Shown: positions 15,378 through 23,853, counted from the stretch's first letter. The stretch: DNA of 32,968 nt from Bacilli bacterium (GCA_017432645.1 JAFRIU010000001.1:1-32968), one strand, 5' to 3'. Numbers and translations: made by a program. Notes: generated from the letters alone by a model not told the origin.

Positions 15378-16334
15378 ATGCATAAAAAATCATTTAATCA
15401 TCAATGGATTAATTGTGCAAAAGTACTACTTGCTATTTCAATAGTTTTATTAATTTCTGGAATCTTTTTAGATATTCAGGAAAATCAAAAATACGCATAC
15501 CCAATAGAAGATGTTGTAGAAACAGAAGAACAAGAAACTTTTATTAGTATTGACAATGTAGGAAGAAATATCAATAGAGATTCATCTGGAGATTCTGAGG
15601 TTCAAAACAATATTGCACCAAGTACAACATTAAACTTAGAAGAGACTAATCAATTACTAAAAAGTGAAATTCAAAATGATTATGGTGTATCTGTGGAATA
15701 CGGTGCAGAAACAGAAGGATATTCTGTTACATCAGATGGAAAAACTGTTCAAACAGAATCGATAAAAGATACTGTTATTGCCTATAATCAATTAAGCAAA
15801 TTAAAAAATGTATTAGCTCTTTATCCAAGTGGATTATTTAAAGAAATCAAAGAAGGGGGAATTCCTCTTACTGTTATTTTGGTTTATCAGTATTCAGATG
15901 ATTCTATTACAGGAATTACAGATTCCAATTATAATTATGCAAATATTTCAATAGCTGCTACTTATTCATTTGAAGAATCTTTCTACCATGAATCTTATCA
16001 TTACATAGAGAGATATTTACTAAAAAAAGGAGCAGATTTCACAGACTGGAATGAATTAAATCCAGAAGATTTTTCATATGGAAATGTGAATAATGATTAT
16101 TCTTATAATAATACCTTCTTAGAATCTACATTTTTTGTGAATAATTATGCTCAAACATCACCAGAAGAAGATAGAGCATCTACCTTCGAATATATGATGG
16201 CTCCTAATAAAGCAAGTTGTCTAAATAATGGAAATAATATTTGGAAAAAAGCAAGCAAAATTGCTTCAACCATTGAAAATATTATGAATTCTGTATCTTC
16301 TAATAATACAGAACATTGGGAACAGCACCTATAA
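15378..16334 (+). CDS. Membrane-anchored putative zinc metallopeptidase
   Basis: 318 residues with an N-terminal signal anchor (residues of about 14-31) and an acidic/Ser-rich stalk to about 90. The zinc-binding HExxH motif is HESYH (His204, Glu205, His208), and SPEEDRASTFEYMM (residues 261-274) offers the downstream acidic ligand typical of gluzincins. Between them is an Asn/Tyr-rich stretch. The catalytic domain is expected outside the cell. AAGGAG before ATG 15378 sets the start. The Nudix gene follows by 13 bases, so the two are probably co-transcribed. The substrate is unknown. Confidence 0.75.
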   Translation: MHKKSFNHQWINCAKVLLAISIVLLISGIFLDIQENQKYAYPIEDVVETEEQETFISIDNVGRNINRDSSGDSEVQNNIAPSTTLNLEETNQLLKSEIQNDYGVSVEYGAETEGYSVTSDGKTVQTESIKDTVIAYNQLSKLKNVLALYPSGLFKEIKEGGIPLTVILVYQYSDDSITGITDSNYNYANISIAATYSFEESFYHESYHYIERYLLKKGADFTDWNELNPEDFSYGNVNNDYSYNNTFLESTFFVNNYAQTSPEEDRASTFEYMMAPNKASCLNNGNNIWKKASKIASTIENIMNSVSSNNTEHWEQHL

Positions 16335-16347
16335 AGGAAGAAGAATT

Positions 16348-16875
16348 ATGAAAGAAATAATAATCAACGATCATAAATTAGAAGATTCTGAAATAGAAAA
16401 GAAAGTTATCAGAGTAAAGGCGTTAATTTTTAATTCAAAAGAAAGAATTATTCTAGCTCATAATAATAACACATATCAATTTCCGGGTGGACATAAAACC
16501 GATGAAGAAAGCATGGAAGATTGTATTCTACGAGAAATCAAAGAAGAAACAGGGCTTTCTTTAGAAATGAAAGAAGCACCATTCCTTTGCATCAAGACCT
16601 ACGATAACGATTATTTTGGCACCGGAAAAAAAGTATTAAACTGTATTTATTACTATCGCTTTTTCACAGATGAATTACCAAATTTTATGGAAACTCAATA
16701 TGATGAATTAGAAATGGCAACGGATTTTAATCTATATTACATTAACTGGAAAGACCTAAAAAGCTTTCTAGAAGAGCATGAATCATCAGAAGAAATGGAT
16801 CCTAATATTGCAAGAGAAATGCTCCATGTAATTGATGAATATAATGAACTATTTAAGAAGAATAATCTAGTCTAA
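16348..16875 (+). CDS. Nudix hydrolase
   Basis: 175 residues with an intact Nudix box: Gly48 through Leu70 match Gx5Ex7REUxEExGU (Glu54, Arg62, Glu63, Glu66, Glu67, Gly69). Such enzymes hydrolyse nucleoside diphosphates linked to another group; the substrate is not evident. It is cytoplasmic, with no signal peptide, even though the co-transcribed upstream gene encodes an exported peptidase. GGAAG lies about seven bases before the ATG. Confidence 0.92.
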   Translation: MKEIIINDHKLEDSEIEKKVIRVKALIFNSKERIILAHNNNTYQFPGGHKTDEESMEDCILREIKEETGLSLEMKEAPFLCIKTYDNDYFGTGKKVLNCIYYYRFFTDELPNFMETQYDELEMATDFNLYYINWKDLKSFLEEHESSEEMDPNIAREMLHVIDEYNELFKKNNLV

Positions 16876-16892
16876 AACTAGGTTATTTTTTT
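16861..16892 (+). terminator. Terminator after Nudix gene
   Basis: Eleven-base-pair stem (16861-16871 with 16877-16887, one G-U pair) and a T run. It overlaps the last codons of the gene. Confidence 0.85.
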
Positions 16893-16985
16893 GCAAAAAA
16901 ATATGTTTTTTTTCTTTATTTTACAAAGTAATCGTGATATACTTTATATAGTAGAATAATCGTATAAAAAGGTATAGGTAGTAGA

Positions 16986-17665
16986 ATGTTAGGAAAGATA
17001 AGAAGAAAACTTGTTTTGAATAAAAGAATAAATGCAGTTTTTGTTTTTATTTTCTTTTTTTTGATTACATTTGCATCTATCGGATAGTATATCTTCAAGG
17101 AACAATAGCCTACGCGAACGCACCGAAGATTTTACAAACACTAGCAAAGCAATACAGCAAGCAAGGTTATACATCTGATGTTAGAATTATGGGATATGAT
17201 GGACAGACAATGACCATTTATGATACTACTTATTTTGACGGTGCAAATAATAACGCTCCTTCAACTACTTCAACCCCTCTTCCAACATCTGGAGTGGGAA
17301 CAGAATATAGTGGTGGATTACTAGGAGATACGCTGTATTTAAGAGACTATCTTTTAGTAAAAGATGTTTATGGTAATGTAACAGCAAATTCAGTAAAATA
17401 TCCAACCAGTTCAACCAGTTATTGGTTAGCTTCAAGAAATTACTTCTATCCAAATATAGATGCAATTCGTCACTTTGGAGTTCACATAATTGATTACAAT
17501 AGTGGATTAACTAACAGTGCAGGTATAGTCAAAACCTATAATGATCCTGGATGGACTGATAGGACTTGGATGGCTGGCCTTCGACCAATTGTTACATTAA
17601 ATCAATCTGTTAGAGTTGCAGGAGAAAGTGGAACAAAAGCAGATCCATATACATTGACTAAATAA
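16986..17665 (+). pseudogene. Frameshifted pilin-like surface protein gene
   Basis: The ATG at 16986 opens a 33-codon frame giving a basic start (MLGKIRRKLVLNKR) and a hydrophobic stretch, ending in TAG at 17085-17087. Directly there, another frame reads on as VYLQGTIAYANAPKILQ and continues without stops to 17665, about 190 residues. Its C-terminus (YWLASR..., GLRPIVTLNQ..., GTKADPYTL) is the pattern of gut Firmicutes surface proteins that carry a prepilin-like N-terminus. The two parts together make one gene broken by a one-base shift near 17052-17087; an eight-T run (17055-17062) is a possible slip site. The internal ATG at 17189 has no ribosome site. It could be a true pseudogene, a phase-variable gene, or a sequencing error. 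Confidence 0.7.
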
Positions 17666-17697
17666 AAGACCAGTTCAATTTGAACTAGTCTTTTTTA
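17665..17697 (+). terminator. Terminator
   Basis: Stem AAAGACcAGTTCAA/TTGAACTaGTCTTT with one mismatch, followed by TTTT. Confidence 0.82.
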
Positions 17698-17704
17698 TTT
17701 ATAG

Positions 17705-17733
17705 TTGTTTTCCAATAAAATTTAGGATATAAT
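17705..17733 (+). promoter_or_regulatory. tig promoter
   Basis: TTGTTT (17705-17710), 17-base spacer, TATAAT (17728-17733); GGAGGGA follows before the ATG. Confidence 0.7.
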
Positions 17734-17754
17734 ATAAGCGTTGGAGGGACAAGT

Positions 17755-19023
17755 ATGGCAAAAAAGGAAAATAAAAATATACATGAAGTAACGGTAAAAA
17801 TAGAAGGAAAAGATTGGGAAAATGCCTTAGATAAAGCATTCCAAGAAAAACAAAAAACAGTCAAAGTAGATGGTTTTAGAAAAGGAAAAGTTCCAAGAAA
17901 TATCTATGAAAAGAAATTCGGAAAGGAATCTTTATATCTAGATGCAGCTAATATTGTAGTACCACAAGCATATGATAAAGCAATGAAAGATTCTAAATTA
18001 GAACCAGTTGTACAACCAAGTGTTGATATTAAAGATATTGATGAAAAGGGAGTAGAATTTGTTTTTGAAATCACTACCAAACCAGAAGTAAAGATCAAAA
18101 AGTATAAAGGATTAAAAATTAAGCCAGAAAAAGTAGCAGTAACAGAAGAAGAAATCAATCATGAACTAGGACATTTACTTGAAAGATATATGGAATTATC
18201 TGAAAAAGAGAATCAAACCGTAGAAGAAAAAAATGTAGCTATTATTGATTTCGAAGGAAAGAAAGATGGTGTTGCATTTGATGGTGGCAAAGGGGAAAAT
18301 TATTCTCTAGAAATTGGCTCTCATACTTTTATTCCTGGTTTTGAGGAACAATTAATTGGTATGAAAGTTGGAGAAGAAAAAGATATTGATTTAACTTTCC
18401 CAGAAGATTATCATGCCAAAGACTTAGCAGGTGCAAATGTAGTATTCCACGTAAAAGTAAATGAAGTAAAAGAAAAGAAAGCACGTGACTTAGATAAAGA
18501 ATTCTTTGAAGATTTAGGAATGGAAGGAATTGATTCTGAAGAAAAATTAAAAGAGGAAATCAAAAAATCTATTCATTCTAGAAAAGAAGCTAATGCTGAA
18601 AATGAGTATGTAGATCATTTATTAGAAGAAGTTTCTAAAAATGTAGAAGTAGATATTCCTGAAAAAATGGTAGAAGAAGAATTGGATAGAATATTTACTA
18701 GATTTGAAGGACAAATGAAAATGCAAGGAATTTCTCTAGACTTGTATTATCAATTCACAAACACTTCTGAAAAAGATCTAAAAAGCCAAATGGAAAAAGA
18801 AGCTTACAAAAATGTTTTGTATCGTTTAATGCTAGAAGAACTTCGTGTTGTAGAAAAGCAAGAAGTAACGGATGAAGAAGCAGAAAAAGAAGCAGAAAAA
18901 TTAGCTAAAGACTACAAGATGGAAAAAGAAGAATTCTTAAAAGAATTTGGTGGTCTAGATTTAGTAAAATATGATCTAGAAATGAGAAAAGTAATCGAAT
19001 TACTAAAAGAGTATAATAAATAA
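17755..19023 (+). CDS. tig: Trigger factor
   Basis: Ribosome-bound chaperone and peptidyl-prolyl isomerase that receives nascent chains. At 422 residues it has normal length: the N-terminal ribosome-binding domain includes DGFRKGKVPRNIYEKKFG (signature around residues 40-60), the FKBP-type isomerase domain covers about 150-240 (GVAFDGGKGENYSLEIGSHTFIPGFEEQLIG), and the rest is the helical C-terminal arm domain. Its own promoter and terminator flank it. In B. subtilis tig lies just upstream of clpX and lon; here lon follows directly and clpX is absent from this spot. Confidence 0.97.
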   Translation: MAKKENKNIHEVTVKIEGKDWENALDKAFQEKQKTVKVDGFRKGKVPRNIYEKKFGKESLYLDAANIVVPQAYDKAMKDSKLEPVVQPSVDIKDIDEKGVEFVFEITTKPEVKIKKYKGLKIKPEKVAVTEEEINHELGHLLERYMELSEKENQTVEEKNVAIIDFEGKKDGVAFDGGKGENYSLEIGSHTFIPGFEEQLIGMKVGEEKDIDLTFPEDYHAKDLAGANVVFHVKVNEVKEKKARDLDKEFFEDLGMEGIDSEEKLKEEIKKSIHSRKEANAENEYVDHLLEEVSKNVEVDIPEKMVEEELDRIFTRFEGQMKMQGISLDLYYQFTNTSEKDLKSQMEKEAYKNVLYRLMLEELRVVEKQEVTDEEAEKEAEKLAKDYKMEKEEFLKEFGGLDLVKYDLEMRKVIELLKEYNK

Positions 19024-19031
19024 AAAAAGAG

Positions 19032-19063
19032 AACTATGAATTCCAAAAATTCATAGTTTTTTT
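19032..19063 (+). terminator. tig terminator
   Basis: Stem AACTATGAATT/AATTCATAGTT with loop CCAAA, followed by a T run. Confidence 0.88.
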
Positions 19064-19064
19064 C

Positions 19065-19092
19065 TTGAAAAAAAATAAAAAGAATATATAAT
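19065..19092 (+). promoter_or_regulatory. lon promoter
   Basis: TTGAAA (19065-19070), 16-base spacer, TATAAT (19087-19092). I saw no CIRCE inverted repeat nearby. Confidence 0.65.
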
Positions 19093-19130
19093 AGAAAACA
19101 GTATTTTAAAACTTGGATGGGAGGATAGTC

Positions 19131-21437
19131 ATGGATAACAAATTGCTTGTTTTAATAATAAATGATATGGTTATTTTCCCAAATAATGAAGTAAGAATTG
19201 AATATGATAATACTTACGATAGACAAATGGGAGAAGCAGTAGATAAAATAGGGGATAATTTAATGCTTATTATGAATCCAATTGAAAAAGGAAATATATC
19301 AGTTACTTCTTTTTCTAAATATGCCGTATTAGGTAGATTAAAACTAAAGATGAATATTCCTAATGGCAAGACAAGAATCATTATAGAAGGCATTAAAAGA
19401 GTAGAAGTATCTTCTTTTGTAGAAGAAGGAAATTTCTTTAAAGCTAGCTTCCAAGAAATCATCATTCCAAACTCAGAAGAGAATAATGATTACTTTGCAG
19501 TTTTAATGAAGTCATTAGAAAACTATATTAATAAGGTTCCTTATATGGGTAATGCCATTATGAGTCAATTAAATGGAATCCATAATTTAAGCGATTTATG
19601 TGATGTTATCGCAAGCTTTCTACCAATTAGTTATGAAGATAAAAAGAAATATATTAATACAATAGATCCAATTAGTCGTACAAAGTACTTAATTGAAGAT
19701 ATGAAAAGGGATCTAAAACTAGTAGAGTTTGAGCAGAAAATAGAAAAAGAAGTAGAAAAAGAATTAAATGATGCACAAAAAGAGTATTTCTTACGGGAAA
19801 AAATAAGACTCATGCAAAAAGAATTAGGAGAAGGAAACTCAAAAGATAATGAAATTGAAAGATTATCTAAAGAAATTGCAAAGTTAAAATGTAGTCAGAA
19901 AACAAAAGAAAAGATCAAAAGAGAATTAGACTATTATGAAGGATTAAACAGTTCTTCTCCTGAAATTGGCATGGTAAGAGAATATCTAGATTGGATGATT
20001 CACCTTCCATGGAATAACATTACAAAAGATACTGCAGATTTAAATAAAGTAAAAAACATTTTAGATTCTTCTCATTATGCTCTAGAAGAAGTCAAAACAA
20101 GAATTCTAGAATATTTAGCAGTGAAGCAAAACACAAATAATTTGAGAAGTCCTATTCTTTGTTTAGTGGGTCCTCCCGGAGTTGGTAAAACCTCTCTTGC
20201 CTTAAGCATAGCAAAAAGCCTAAATAGAAAGTCTGCTAAGATTAGTGTAGGTGGAATCAATGATGAAGCAGAAATTGTAGGACATAGAAGAACTTATATT
20301 GGTGCGAATCCTGGAAGGATTATTCAAGGAATTCGAAAAGCAGGAACCAGTAACCCAGTCTTTATTATTGATGAAATTGATAAGATGACAAAAGACATCA
20401 AAGGAGATCCTGCTAGTAGCTTATTAGAAGTACTCGATCCAGAACAGAATAGCAAGTTTTCGGATCACTACATTGAAGAAGAATTTGACCTATCAAAAGT
20501 CATGTTTATCGCAACCGCAAACTATGAAGAACAAATTCCATATGAGTTACGAGATCGTCTAGAAATCATTCATATTTCTAGTTATACAGAATATGAAAAA
20601 TTAGATATTGCAAAAAAGCATCTCATTCCAAAACAATTAGAAGAGCATGGACTTACAAGCTTACAAGTACAAATTGAAGAGCAATCGATTTTAACGCTAA
20701 TTAGACATTATACCAAAGAAGCTGGGGTACGTGAATTAGAGCGTATGATTGCGACTCTATTCAGAAAGATTGTAAAAGAAATCTTACTAGATGAAAATGT
20801 AACTTTCTACAACATTGATGATGCGATGATAGAAGAATTATTAGGTAAGAAAAAGTATTTCTACATGGAAACATCTGATGATAATGAAATAGGTGTTGTA
20901 AATGGTATGGCCTATACTGCCTTTGGAGGAGATATTCTTCCGATGGAAGCAACTTTATTCAAGGGAAAAGGAGAACTAGTTTTAACGGGATCCTTAGGAG
21001 AAGTAATGCAAGAATCTTGCCATATTGCTCTAAACTATATTAAATCCAATGTAGATCATTTCAATATTGATTCTAAAATATTAGACAAAAATGATATTCA
21101 TATTCATGTACCAGAAGGAGCTGTTAGTAAAGATGGACCTTCTGCAGGAATTGCCATAACGACAACATTAATCAGCCTTCTAAAAAAAGTAAAAGTTGAT
21201 AAGACAACTGCTATGACAGGAGAGATTACGCTTAGAGGTCGTGTTTTAGCAATCGGAGGCTTAAAAGAAAAAATCATTGGAGCTCATCGAGCTGGTATGA
21301 AAAATATTTTTCTTCCGATAGAAAACGAAAAAGATTTAGATGAAATTCCAGAAGAGGTAAAGAAAGATATAAGCTTCCATTTTGTAAAAAACTATAATGA
21401 GATTTATAAAGCAATTTTTAAAGAGAAAGAAGAATAA
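19131..21437 (+). CDS. lon: ATP-dependent protease Lon (LonA type)
   Basis: Cytoplasmic AAA+ protease that degrades misfolded and regulatory proteins. In 768 residues: N-terminal substrate-binding domain (1 to about 195), coiled coil (195-265), Walker A GPPGVGKT (347-354), Walker B VFIIDEID (about 410-417), and the protease domain with the catalytic Ser671 in KDGPSAG and Lys714 in GGLKEK. The dyad spacing of 43 matches E. coli Lon. GGGAGG precedes the ATG at 19131; the in-frame TTG at 19113 is upstream of that site and is rejected. In B. subtilis lonA is part of the region tig-clpX-lonB-lonA-...-spoVID-ysxE. Confidence 0.97.
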   Translation: MDNKLLVLIINDMVIFPNNEVRIEYDNTYDRQMGEAVDKIGDNLMLIMNPIEKGNISVTSFSKYAVLGRLKLKMNIPNGKTRIIIEGIKRVEVSSFVEEGNFFKASFQEIIIPNSEENNDYFAVLMKSLENYINKVPYMGNAIMSQLNGIHNLSDLCDVIASFLPISYEDKKKYINTIDPISRTKYLIEDMKRDLKLVEFEQKIEKEVEKELNDAQKEYFLREKIRLMQKELGEGNSKDNEIERLSKEIAKLKCSQKTKEKIKRELDYYEGLNSSSPEIGMVREYLDWMIHLPWNNITKDTADLNKVKNILDSSHYALEEVKTRILEYLAVKQNTNNLRSPILCLVGPPGVGKTSLALSIAKSLNRKSAKISVGGINDEAEIVGHRRTYIGANPGRIIQGIRKAGTSNPVFIIDEIDKMTKDIKGDPASSLLEVLDPEQNSKFSDHYIEEEFDLSKVMFIATANYEEQIPYELRDRLEIIHISSYTEYEKLDIAKKHLIPKQLEEHGLTSLQVQIEEQSILTLIRHYTKEAGVRELERMIATLFRKIVKEILLDENVTFYNIDDAMIEELLGKKKYFYMETSDDNEIGVVNGMAYTAFGGDILPMEATLFKGKGELVLTGSLGEVMQESCHIALNYIKSNVDHFNIDSKILDKNDIHIHVPEGAVSKDGPSAGIAITTTLISLLKKVKVDKTTAMTGEITLRGRVLAIGGLKEKIIGAHRAGMKNIFLPIENEKDLDEIPEEVKKDISFHFVKNYNEIYKAIFKEKEE

Positions 21438-21452
21438 CAATTCTTCTTTTTT
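21426..21452 (+). terminator. lon terminator
   Basis: Stem AAAGAAGAA/TTCTTCTTT with loop TAACAA and a T run; it overlaps the lon stop codon and the proposed spoVID -35. Confidence 0.75.
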
Positions 21453-21460
21453 CATATTCT
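21432..21460 (+). promoter_or_regulatory. SigE-like promoter for spoVID-ysxE
   Basis: GAATAAC (21432-21438) and CATATTCT (21453-21460) are 14 bases apart. B. subtilis SigE promoters have KMATATT, 14 bases, CATACAHT; the -10 here matches six of eight and the -35 five of seven. spoVID of B. subtilis is a mother-cell SigE gene, so the match is in the expected place. Usage is inferred. Confidence 0.45.
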
Positions 21461-21477
21461 GAAATAGGAGGATAATT

Positions 21478-22110
21478 ATGAAAAAAAATATTTCTTTCGA
21501 AAAGAAAATAGAATTTCCTACCATGATAGGAGAAATATGTGCCATCTCTTTAGAACAAGATTTAAAATTTCTAGATGAATCCACAATAGAAGGAGATCTC
21601 TTACTAACAGGAAGATATAAATTAACGGAAGCATCTCGTATGGAAGAGGATTTTCATTATAAAATTCCAACAGAGATTTCTCTAACTGAAAAATTAGATA
21701 TTTCTACTAGTAAAATAGAAATTAGTGATTTTACATATGAAATAGAAAATGAAAATATGATTTGTCATATTGAACTATTATTAGAAGGTTTAGAAAAAAT
21801 AGAAGAGAAAGAAGAACAGGAAGAAAGAGAATGTGATGGAGATCTTCTTGAAGAAGTAGTGGAAGAAAAGGAAGAAAAAATGGAAGAGATACCAGAAAAG
21901 AAAAATGAGGAAACCAAAGACTTGTTTTTAAATTTAGAAGATGATAAAGATACCTATGGTACTTTTGTAGTATATATGGTAAGACAAAATGAATCTATTC
22001 ATGAAATTATAGAAAAATATCATACATCTATGGAAGAAGTAGAAAAATACAATAACCTAAAAGAAATATCAATCGGGTCTAAACTGATCATTCCACTTCT
22101 TCATGATTGA
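21478..22110 (+). CDS. spoVID: Spore coat assembly protein SpoVID-like, LysM-containing
   Basis: SpoVID drives encasement of the forespore by the coat in the mother cell. The N-terminal 110 residues (SFEKKIEFPTMIGEICAISLEQDL, IEGDLLLTGRYKLTEASRMEEDF, ISDFTYEIENENM) match the SpoVID N-terminal domain. A Glu-rich linker (115-155) leads to a C-terminal LysM (YMVRQNESIHEIIEKYHTSMEEVEKYNNL...GSKLIIP, 160-208). At 210 residues it is far shorter than the Bacillus protein (about 575), mostly through a short linker. It overlaps the next gene by eight bases; that gene is a YsxE homologue, the same partner as in B. subtilis. Confidence 0.85.
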   Translation: MKKNISFEKKIEFPTMIGEICAISLEQDLKFLDESTIEGDLLLTGRYKLTEASRMEEDFHYKIPTEISLTEKLDISTSKIEISDFTYEIENENMICHIELLLEGLEKIEEKEEQEERECDGDLLEEVVEEKEEKMEEIPEKKNEETKDLFLNLEDDKDTYGTFVVYMVRQNESIHEIIEKYHTSMEEVEKYNNLKEISIGSKLIIPLLHD

Positions 22111-23053
22111 TATTCAAAAGTGTTTAGAAAAGTATTCCATTTCTCCAAAGAAAATTCAAAAAGAAGATTCGTATATCATTCTCTACGAAGAAAAGAATAC
22201 TTATTTATTAAAAGAAAAAAAGAGTTCCAAAAAGGAACTGTTTTCCTATTTTCAAGAAATCTCCTATCCATATTATGTTCCACTTATTAGTAGTGAAGAA
22301 GATGATTATGAATTATACACTTACATAGAGGATAAAGGAGATCACGAAAAAGACATTATATTGGTGGAAGCTCTTGCAAATTTACAAAAAGAGAGTCTAA
22401 AAGAAGTAGACTTTTCAAAAGAAGAAAAAGAAGAATTCTATCAAAAACTAGAAAAAAAGATTACCAATTGTTTGGATTGTTATGAAAATCTTCAAGACTA
22501 CATTCATCATTTTTCTTTTCCTAGAGTAGATTATTATCATTTACTGAATAATATTAGTTTATTCTATCAAATCCTTTTCTGTGCCAAGAAATACTTAGAA
22601 GAATGGAATTTTCTTTCTTTTACCAAAAAAAGAAAAGCTCTTATTCTTCATAATGCTTCTTTAAAAGATTTTCATCAGAATAAAAGAAGCTATTTTTTAA
22701 ATTTTGATGAGTGCAAAGAAGATAATCTAATTCAAGATCTGCTTTTCTTTTTTCAAGAAGAAATAGAAAAGATAGATGGAAAAAGATGCTTAGAAAAATA
22801 CGAAGAAGTCCTATCTCTTCTTCCAGAAGAGAAAAAGCTTTTCTTCTGCCTCTTATGCATTCCAAGAAAGGTAGAGTTTTCTTCCAATCTTTATGAAAAC
22901 ACAGTTAGAATTCAAGAAGAATGTAGTAGGATTCATAAGATTTTTACTTTTTTATCAGAAGAAGATAAAGAAGATCAAAAAACAAATGAAGAGGAACTCA
23001 AAGAACAAGACAAAGACATTGAATTTCGTAGTAATAAAGAGAAGAATAAGTAA
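22103..23053 (+). CDS. ysxE: CotS-family spore coat kinase-like protein, YsxE-like
   Basis: The 316-residue protein has the layout of CotS/YsxE spore coat proteins, which have an aminoglycoside-phosphotransferase fold. The equivalent of the catalytic loop is LILHNASLKDFHQN and of the metal-binding segment is LNFDECKEDNLIQDLLFFF, so the usual HxD aspartate is missing (HNA) and it is likely a pseudokinase. The C-terminal 50 residues are a charged tail. The identification rests on these blocks plus the operon with spoVID, an arrangement conserved in B. subtilis. Start ATG 22103 overlaps the spoVID stop. Confidence 0.75.
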   Translation: MIDIQKCLEKYSISPKKIQKEDSYIILYEEKNTYLLKEKKSSKKELFSYFQEISYPYYVPLISSEEDDYELYTYIEDKGDHEKDIILVEALANLQKESLKEVDFSKEEKEEFYQKLEKKITNCLDCYENLQDYIHHFSFPRVDYYHLLNNISLFYQILFCAKKYLEEWNFLSFTKKRKALILHNASLKDFHQNKRSYFLNFDECKEDNLIQDLLFFFQEEIEKIDGKRCLEKYEEVLSLLPEEKKLFFCLLCIPRKVEFSSNLYENTVRIQEECSRIHKIFTFLSEEDKEDQKTNEEELKEQDKDIEFRSNKEKNK

Positions 23054-23167
23054 CTGATAAAAAATAATAACAGCATTCACAACAATCATAGATAAAAAGA
23101 AGACATTATTCTTTCTTTTTTGTTTGCAGGAAGAGCATCGACAGAAAAGAGCATGCTTATTGTTCAT
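22955..23167 (-). CDS. Possible small membrane protein, antisense overlap with ysxE
   Basis: A 70-residue frame with a correctly spaced ribosome site (AGGTGA six bases before the ATG at 23167), a Cys-rich basic start (CRCSSCKQKRKN) and two hydrophobic segments (about 22-47 and 50-70). The last 33 codons run antisense through the 3' end of ysxE, whose Glu/Lys codons would give Phe/Leu on the other strand, so that half may be an artefact. The intergenic 114 bases by themselves encode the Cys motif and one membrane segment, which supports a real gene. I recognise no family. Confidence 0.45.
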   Translation of the reverse strand: MNNKHALFCRCSSCKQKRKNNVFFLSMIVVNAVIIFYQLLILLFITTKFNVFVLFFEFLFICFLIFFIFF

Positions 23168-23217
23168 AAATATTCACCTAATGTATCCTATTCTAAAAAT
23201 AAAATTTAGTGAATAGA

Positions 23218-23246
23218 TTGCGAAAAAAAGAATAGACTGTTATAAT
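23218..23246 (+). promoter_or_regulatory. Rubrerythrin promoter
   Basis: TTGCGA (23218-23223), 17-base spacer, TATAAT (23241-23246): a strong vegetative promoter. Confidence 0.8.
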
Positions 23247-23283
23247 ACTAAATAATGATTATATATAGAAATGAGGGATATTG

Positions 23284-23826
23284 ATGGAACTAAAAGGAAG
23301 TCAAACAGAACAAAATTTAATGGCTGCATTTGCAGGAGAAAGCCAAGCAAGAAATAAGTATACATATTTTGCTAGTAAAGCAAAAAAAGATGGTTATGAA
23401 CAAATTGCCGCCATTTTTGAAGAGACTGCAAACAATGAAAAAGAACATGCTAAAATGTGGTTTAAAGAATTACATGGAGGAGAAGTTCCTTCTACTATTG
23501 AAAATTTGGAAGCTGCAGCTGATGGAGAGAATTATGAATGGACAGATATGTATGAAGAATTTGCTCGTACTGCTGAAAAGGAAGGATTTAAAGCTATTGC
23601 TGCTAAATTCAGAGGAGTAGCTGCTATTGAAAAAGAACATGAAGAAAGATATCGCAAGTTATTAGAAAACGTAAAAGGAGATCTTGTATTCTCTAAAGAT
23701 GGAGAAAAAGTTTGGATTTGTCGTAACTGTGGACATGTATGTGTTGGAAAGAAAGCTCCAAAAGTATGCCCAGTATGTGCACACCCACAATCATATTTCG
23801 AAGTAAAAGCAGACAATTATATGTAA
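23284..23826 (+). CDS. rbr: Rubrerythrin
   Basis: A peroxide-reducing non-haem iron protein of anaerobes. In 180 residues it has the four-helix diiron domain with ligands in [35 protein letters not shown] and [11 protein letters not shown], and a C-terminal rubredoxin domain [25 protein letters not shown] with the two CxxC pairs that bind the electron-transfer iron. It is cytoplasmic and monocistronic with a strong promoter and a terminator. Start ATG 23284 is well spaced from GAGGG; the preceding in-frame TTG is not needed. Confidence 0.97.
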   Translation: MELKGSQTEQNLMAAFAGESQARNKYTYFASKAKKDGYEQIAAIFEETANNEKEHAKMWFKELHGGEVPSTIENLEAAADGENYEWTDMYEEFARTAEKEGFKAIAAKFRGVAAIEKEHEERYRKLLENVKGDLVFSKDGEKVWICRNCGHVCVGKKAPKVCPVCAHPQSYFEVKADNYM

Positions 23827-23830
23827 AAAT

Positions 23831-23853
23831 AGAGTAGAAATACTCTGTTTTTT
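23831..23853. terminator. Bidirectional terminator
   Basis: AGAGTA gaaa TACTCT followed by GTTTTTT on the plus strand and by ATTTTT on the minus strand, serving rubrerythrin and the converging membrane-protein gene. Confidence 0.78.

Noticed and set aside
16916-17174. Minus-strand frames over the broken surface-protein N-terminus
   Set aside because: They read antisense through the signal-peptide coding region, lack ribosome sites, and do not resemble known proteins.
17189-17665. Intact 158-residue gene starting at ATG 17189
   Set aside because: No ribosome site precedes this ATG and the same frame is open and protein-like for a further 100 bases upstream, next to a matching signal-peptide frame.
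23330-23816. Alternative frames within rubrerythrin on both strands
   Set aside because: Rubrerythrin is full length with all metal ligands; the others are by-products of its codon use.
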